Below, one piece after another: positions 60,550 to 64,000 of a stretch of 64,000 nucleotides of DNA (position 1 is its first letter; each line of letters opens with the position of its first letter). The position numbers and the translations under genes are program-made. This DNA comes from JBBKWQ01 sp037969115. Its GTDB lineage: Bacteria > Actinomycetota > Acidimicrobiia > Acidimicrobiales > Ilumatobacteraceae. The stretch spans positions 26,918 to 90,917 of the forward strand of contig JBBKWQ010000396.1 of NCBI GenBank assembly GCA_037969115.1, read 5' to 3'. The notes beneath the pieces were generated by a model. That model was not told the DNA's origin, made no database searches, and saw only the letters and a program-made list of their open reading frames with translations.

Positions 60550-61035
60550 GTGTCGTACGTCTTCTGCAATCAGTGTGGACATCGCAATCCGCCTGACAGC
60601 GCCTTCTGTTCGAGCTGCGGCTCACCACTCGACTCGCTCGACGATCGAACCATCACCCTGACAGCGGTCGACCCGTTGCAGGACGCACCCGGACCGCACG
60701 ACGACGTCATCGTCCCGGTCGGCGAGATAGCGCGCGGCACCGGCGTGCTTATCGTGCGTGCCGGTGCTCAGGCCGGCGAACGATTCACCCTCGACACCGA
60801 CATCACCCGCCTCGGGCGCCACCCCGACAGCGAGATCAGCCTCGACGACATCACGGTGTCTCGACGTCATGCTGAGATTCAGCGTACGGCCGACGGATAT
60901 GTCGCCACCGACTCCGGCTCGTTGAACGGCACCTATGTGAATCAGGAACGAATCGAGCGTGCGCCGATCCAGCACGGAGACGAACTGCAGATCGGTAAGT
61001 TCCGGCTCGTCTTCTTCGAGCGCTCCGATGCCTGA
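60550..61035 (+). CDS. FHA-domain regulator, GarA/OdhI-like, with zinc ribbon
   Basis: 161 residues. A zinc ribbon (Cys6, Cys9, Cys20, Cys23 in FCNQCGHRNP and FCSSCG) leads to DRTITLTAVDPL, placed like the phosphorylated Thr-Thr segment of GarA, though only separated Thr residues occur. The FHA domain (about residues 65-155) has RLGRHPDSEI, VSRRHAEI and GSLNGTYVN, which are the phosphothreonine-binding loops. GarA and OdhI inhibit 2-oxoglutarate-metabolising enzymes and are switched by Ser/Thr kinases. GTG 60550; the stop overlaps the ftsR start by 8 bases. Confidence 0.85.
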   Translation: MSYVFCNQCGHRNPPDSAFCSSCGSPLDSLDDRTITLTAVDPLQDAPGPHDDVIVPVGEIARGTGVLIVRAGAQAGERFTLDTDITRLGRHPDSEISLDDITVSRRHAEIQRTADGYVATDSGSLNGTYVNQERIERAPIQHGDELQIGKFRLVFFERSDA

Positions 61036-61909
61036 GACCCAGGATCTCGGTTACCTGTCGATCGGCGAGGTCCTCGGGCTGCTTCTCGAGGAATTCCCCG
61101 ACGTCACGATCTCGAAGATCCGATTCCTCGAGAGCCAGGGGCTCATCGCGCCCGAGCGCACAGCCTCCGGTTACCGCAAGTTCTTCGAACCCGATGTGGA
61201 ACTGCTCCGGGTGATCCTGCGGGAGCAACGCGAGAACTACCTGCCGTTGCGAGTCATCAAGGACCGTATCGAGACGGGAGAGATCGACGCTTCCGGTGAG
61301 ATGCCGCGCCCTGACGACGATCCGGCAAACGGCTCGGTCGGTTCGTCGAACGCTTCCGCGACGCCGGCGCTGATTGCAGGTGCCGCGGCCGTACCGCGCA
61401 ACGACGATCAAACCGGCGACATCGAGGTGCCCCAGTCGCGTGTGGCTGCTCACCCCGCCGCCCGAGGGAGCGCCCGGTCCGACACGACTACGTCGTCGGC
61501 CCAGTCGGCCGCGCCGCAGTTGTTGCCCGGCGTGGTGCTCGACCGCGGCGAGTTGTGCGCCATGACCGGTATCACCGACGACGAGCTCAGTCAGCTCGAG
61601 AGTTACGGCATCGTGGCCGGGCGGAGCAGCGGCGGATCGATCGTCTTCGGTGACGACGCTCTGGAGCTGGCAAAGGTATCGGTGGAGTTCCTGCGCCTGG
61701 GTGTCGACGCGCGTCACCTTCGAGGCTGGCGCACTGCTGCCGATCGTGAGGCATCACTGTACGAGCAACTGATCACGCCTCGTCTTCGACAACGTAACCC
61801 TGAGGCTCGCGCCGACGCCGTCGAACTGCTGCGCAATCTCGACGGGCTCGGTGGAAAGCTCCGCACGGCCATGATGCGCGACGCGTTGCGCCACCACTTC
61901 GAATCTTGA
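61028..61909 (+). CDS. FtsR-like MerR-family regulator
   Basis: 293 residues. An N-terminal MerR-type winged helix lies at about residues 8-75 (YLSIGEVLGLLLEEFPDVTI, FLESQGLIAPERTASGYRKF). A low-complexity linker rich in Ala, Ser and Pro follows (about 95-165), then a C-terminal helical domain. It matches mycobacterial Rv1828, whose corynebacterial counterpart FtsR activates ftsZ. It overlaps the GarA-like gene by 8 bases. Confidence 0.85.
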   Translation: MPETQDLGYLSIGEVLGLLLEEFPDVTISKIRFLESQGLIAPERTASGYRKFFEPDVELLRVILREQRENYLPLRVIKDRIETGEIDASGEMPRPDDDPANGSVGSSNASATPALIAGAAAVPRNDDQTGDIEVPQSRVAAHPAARGSARSDTTTSSAQSAAPQLLPGVVLDRGELCAMTGITDDELSQLESYGIVAGRSSGGSIVFGDDALELAKVSVEFLRLGVDARHLRGWRTAADREASLYEQLITPRLRQRNPEARADAVELLRNLDGLGGKLRTAMMRDALRHHFES

Positions 61910-61955
61910 CCGAACTTGGTCCCGAATTCGCGCCACCCGATCCGCAAACGGGGAG

Positions 61956-61961
61956 TACAGT
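61956..61961 (+). promoter_or_regulatory. Leaderless -10 (TACAGT) for the DUF151 gene
   Basis: TACAGT ends 7 bases before GTG 61969. Confidence 0.55.
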
Positions 61962-61968
61962 CGACAAC

Positions 61969-62460
61969 GTGATCCCCATGGAGTTAGTCGGCGTTCGGGT
62001 CGAGATCCCGGCGAACACCCCAATGGTGCTCCTACGCGAGCAGGACGGTCGGGCGCGGCTGTTGCCGATCTACATCGGGTCCGCTGAAGCGTCGTCGATC
62101 CAGTACGCACTCGAGGGCATCGAGCCGCCACGTCCGCTCACCCACGACCTGTTCCTCACCACGCTCCAGGCACTCGGGGCGACGCTCGACCAGATCGTCA
62201 TCACCGAAGTTCGTGATCACACCTACTACGCCGAGCTGCACTTCACCGATGCGGCGGGGGAGAAGCGGATGTTGTCGAGTCGTCCGTCCGACGCAATTGC
62301 GCTCGCCGTGCGATCCGATTCGCCGATACTCGCTACCGAAGCACTGATCGACGAAGTCGGCCAAGAACCTGAACCTGAACCTGAAGATGAGGCAGCCGAG
62401 ATCCTCGACGACTTTCACGACTTCCTGGAGAACGTGACACCGGACGACTTCGCCGGTTAG
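61969..62460 (+). CDS. Bifunctional nuclease-family (DUF151) protein
   Basis: 163 residues. MELVGVRVEIPANTPMVLLR, LPIYIGSAEASSIQYALEG and RPSDAIALAVRSDSPILA are the conserved core of DUF151, the bifunctional nuclease family that cuts DNA and RNA in plants. The acidic C-terminus includes a run of Glu-Pro pairs. It corresponds to Rv1829 in M. tuberculosis. GTG 61969 is supported by a -10; ATG 61978 is a later in-frame option. Confidence 0.85.
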   Translation: MIPMELVGVRVEIPANTPMVLLREQDGRARLLPIYIGSAEASSIQYALEGIEPPRPLTHDLFLTTLQALGATLDQIVITEVRDHTYYAELHFTDAAGEKRMLSSRPSDAIALAVRSDSPILATEALIDEVGQEPEPEPEDEAAEILDDFHDFLENVTPDDFAG

Positions 62461-62512
62461 TGAGTCGGTTCGTAATTGGGGCCGACGCGGGCCGGTATTT
62501 CCGCTTGAACAG

Positions 62513-62541
62513 TTGACGGCGCGCGCAGCCGCGCATAGAGT
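62513..62541 (+). promoter_or_regulatory. Promoter TTGACG - 17 - TAGAGT with about 85-base leader
   Basis: A near-consensus -35 (62513-62518) and -10 (62536-62541) with 17-base spacing. The leader of about 85 bases to GTG 62634 is one of the longest in the window and ends with a GGCAGG ribosome site. Confidence 0.65.
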
Positions 62542-62633
62542 CACGAACTCACAATCCCGTAACTACACCGGTGTTCCTGTGGGCGTCTGGTTGGGGCAAG
62601 TGCGGGCAACATTCTGGAAAGGCAGGTTTCGGC

Positions 62634-63086
62634 GTGGACGACAACGGCTACAGCGGAACGCAGACGGCGAAGCTGGTCGGTATCACGTACCGGCAACTCG
62701 ACTACTGGGCTCGAACCGATCTGATTCGACCGTCGCTCAGTGATGCCAGCGGAAGTGGGAGCCGACGACGCTACAGCTATCAGGACCTGCTGGAGCTGAG
62801 GGTGATCAAGACGCTCATCGACGCCGGTATCAAGCTGGAATCGGTGCGCGAAGTGTTCGAATATCTTCGTACCCACGTGACCACCGACATCGCCGCAGCG
62901 CACCTCGTCATCGACGGAAGCAGCGTGGTGTTGTGCCAGGGAAGTGAGTTGATCGACGTGTTGAACAAGGGCCAGGGCGTGTTGAACGTCTTGTCGCTCG
63001 CCAACGTGAAAGGTGACATCGACGCCGAGTTGGTCACCTTCGGAGGCGACCTCGACCTGCCCCCCGTTGCCGGCCACGGCGGCTGA
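62634..63086 (+). CDS. MerR-family regulator (Rv1830-like)
   Basis: 150 residues. The MerR helix-turn-helix lies at about residues 5-75 (TAKLVGITYRQLDYWARTDL and YSYQDLLELRVIKTLIDAGI), followed by a small C-terminal domain with HLVIDGSSVVLCQGSELIDV. It matches the second MerR protein of the mycobacterial gcvH-garA cluster. The ligand is unknown. Its stop overlaps gcvT by one base (TGATG), so it may control or be coupled to glycine cleavage. Confidence 0.85.
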   Translation: MDDNGYSGTQTAKLVGITYRQLDYWARTDLIRPSLSDASGSGSRRRYSYQDLLELRVIKTLIDAGIKLESVREVFEYLRTHVTTDIAAAHLVIDGSSVVLCQGSELIDVLNKGQGVLNVLSLANVKGDIDAELVTFGGDLDLPPVAGHGG

Positions 63087-64000
63087 TGGAGTATTCGCCA
63101 CTCGATCAGGTCCATCGAGCACTCGGTGCCAAGATGGTGCCGTTCGGTGGCTGGGAGATGCCGCTCGAGTACGCCGGCACCATCGACGAACACCTCGCCT
63201 GCCGCAGCGATGCCGTCATGTTCGACGTGTCACACCTGGGCACGGTGCGGGTGGCCGGCGACGACGCATTCGAACTCCTCCAGTCCGTGTTCACCAACGA
63301 TCTCGGCAAGATCGAACCGGGCCGGGCCCAATACACACATCTGCTCGACGACGACGACGGTTCGGTGCTCGACGACATCATCGTGTGGTGGCATCCCACC
63401 TCGGACGATTCGAAGGTCTTCGACGTGATGCCCAACGCCTCGAATACCGACGACGTCCGTGCTGCGATCGGCGGGAACGAAACCACTGCCACACGTGCCG
63501 TCATCGCGGTTCAGGGGCCGCGGGCACGCGAGCGTGTCGCCAGTGTGTGGCCTGAAGCACCCGAGGTCAAGCGTTTTCGCGTGGCCGCGGTCGACTGGAA
63601 CGGTCACCGCTGCACGGTTGCCGGCACGGGCTACACCGGAGAACCCGGCCTCGAGATCGCGGTGCCTGTCGATGGTGCAGCTGAACTCTGGGCTGTGCTT
63701 GCTGCCGCCGGTATCGTGCCGGCGGGTCTGGGCGCACGAGACACGCTCCGCCTCGAAGCTGCCCTGCCGCTGCACGGCCACGAACTCGGTCGTGGGATCA
63801 CGCCGCTCCAGGCCGGTCTCGGGTGGGTCGTTGCGTTCGACAAGCCGTCGTTCCGTGGGAAGGCCGCGCTGATCGCTGAACGCGAGACCGGGCTCTCCCG
63901 CAAGCTGGTCGGAGTTGCCACCGAGGGTCGGCGCCCTCCGCGCAGCGATTGCCCGATCCTCATCGATGACGAGGTGGTCGGTGTGGTCACATCCGGGAAT
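63086..64000 (+). CDS. gcvT: Aminomethyltransferase GcvT, C-terminus beyond window
   Basis: 305 codons visible of about 365. MEYSPLDQVHRALGAKMVPF, GGWEMPLEY, MFDVSHLG, the folate-binding VLDDIIVW and GYTGEPGLEI are the T-protein signatures, and RDTLRLEAALPLHGHEL is the conserved Asp/Arg helix. It transfers the methylene group from H protein to tetrahydrofolate. It sits at the end of the GarA/FtsR cluster and gcvP may follow outside the window. Confidence 0.95.
   Translation, partial: MEYSPLDQVHRALGAKMVPFGGWEMPLEYAGTIDEHLACRSDAVMFDVSHLGTVRVAGDDAFELLQSVFTNDLGKIEPGRAQYTHLLDDDDGSVLDDIIVWWHPTSDDSKVFDVMPNASNTDDVRAAIGGNETTATRAVIAVQGPRARERVASVWPEAPEVKRFRVAAVDWNGHRCTVAGTGYTGEPGLEIAVPVDGAAELWAVLAAAGIVPAGLGARDTLRLEAALPLHGHELGRGITPLQAGLGWVVAFDKPSFRGKAALIAERETGLSRKLVGVATEGRRPPRSDCPILIDDEVVGVVTSGN

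Noticed and set aside
1..64000. CRISPR array, insertion sequence, integrase or attachment site next to tRNA-Pro
   Set aside because: No direct-repeat array, transposase or integrase motif was seen, and no repeat of the tRNA 3' end was noticed in the window. This was a reading by eye, not an exhaustive search.

Overview
The window is high-GC, gene-dense actinobacterial chromosome. A mycobacterial-type gene order at the right end (pgsA-like, gcvH, garA-like, ftsR-like, DUF151 nuclease, merR, then gcvT), an AftD-like arabinosyltransferase, F420/mycothiol-type enzyme families, and many genes with a -10 hexamer placed directly before the start codon all point to Actinomycetota. The mixture looks most like the class Acidimicrobiia (Ilumatobacter-like), which is an inference. 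I see no prophage, insertion sequence, CRISPR array or rRNA. There is one tRNA (Pro-GGG).

Left part (1-16.9 kb): a cell-envelope glycan island. Two divergent blocks carry paralogous GT-C polyprenyl-phosphate-sugar glycosyltransferases, two acyltransferase-3/SGNH O-acyltransferases, a GT4 enzyme, two DPM1-like polyprenyl-phosphate sugar synthases, a PIG-V-like mannosyltransferase and a 1414-residue AftD homologue. Most genes overlap by 4 bases (ATGA, TTGA, GTGA), so translation is probably coupled. The DPM1-like enzymes would charge the lipid carrier, the GT-C enzymes use it outside the membrane, and the acyltransferases decorate the glycan.

Middle part (17-41 kb): accessory metabolism. It holds an orphan family-5 solute-binding lipoprotein, a DUF5522 protein, PPK2, a three-subunit xanthine-dehydrogenase-type molybdoenzyme beside a purine-type phosphoribosyltransferase, a site-2 protease, a phytoene-desaturase-like oxidoreductase, a creatininase-family protein next to a dimethylformamidase-like protein, and a PAS-GGDEF-EAL protein. 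A cytosine-deaminase-like gene then leads an SDR and an ABC importer (ATPase, permease, binding protein), divergent from a luciferase-like monooxygenase. A gamma-glutamyltransferase follows.

The most unusual locus is 41.2-45.9 kb. An acyl-CoA ligase, a glycerophosphodiester phosphodiesterase and a 776-residue fusion lie in a row. The fusion joins an alkaline-phosphatase-superfamily domain, a PhnZ/TmpB-like HD oxygenase and a TmpA/gamma-butyrobetaine-hydroxylase-like dioxygenase. It looks like a complete phosphonate-ester hydrolysis plus oxidative C-P cleavage route on one chain, possibly for phosphonolipid head groups.

Right part (46-64 kb): mostly housekeeping. It holds a SirB1-like protein, small lipoproteins and membrane proteins, ispH, DUF512 protein-der-zinc ribbon, tRNA-Pro, an Asp-box membrane protein, a beta-lactamase-fold hydrolase, a PPOX protein, SRAP, a methyltransferase, HIT, a pgsA-like gene, and the glycine-cleavage/GarA/FtsR cluster running off the right edge inside gcvT.

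A recurring pattern is a TANNNT hexamer ending 6-10 bases before ATG/GTG with no Shine-Dalgarno, which implies widespread leaderless transcription. I used it to choose several starts, including the SRAP start that exposes its catalytic Cys2. No stretch over 300 bases lacks a gene.
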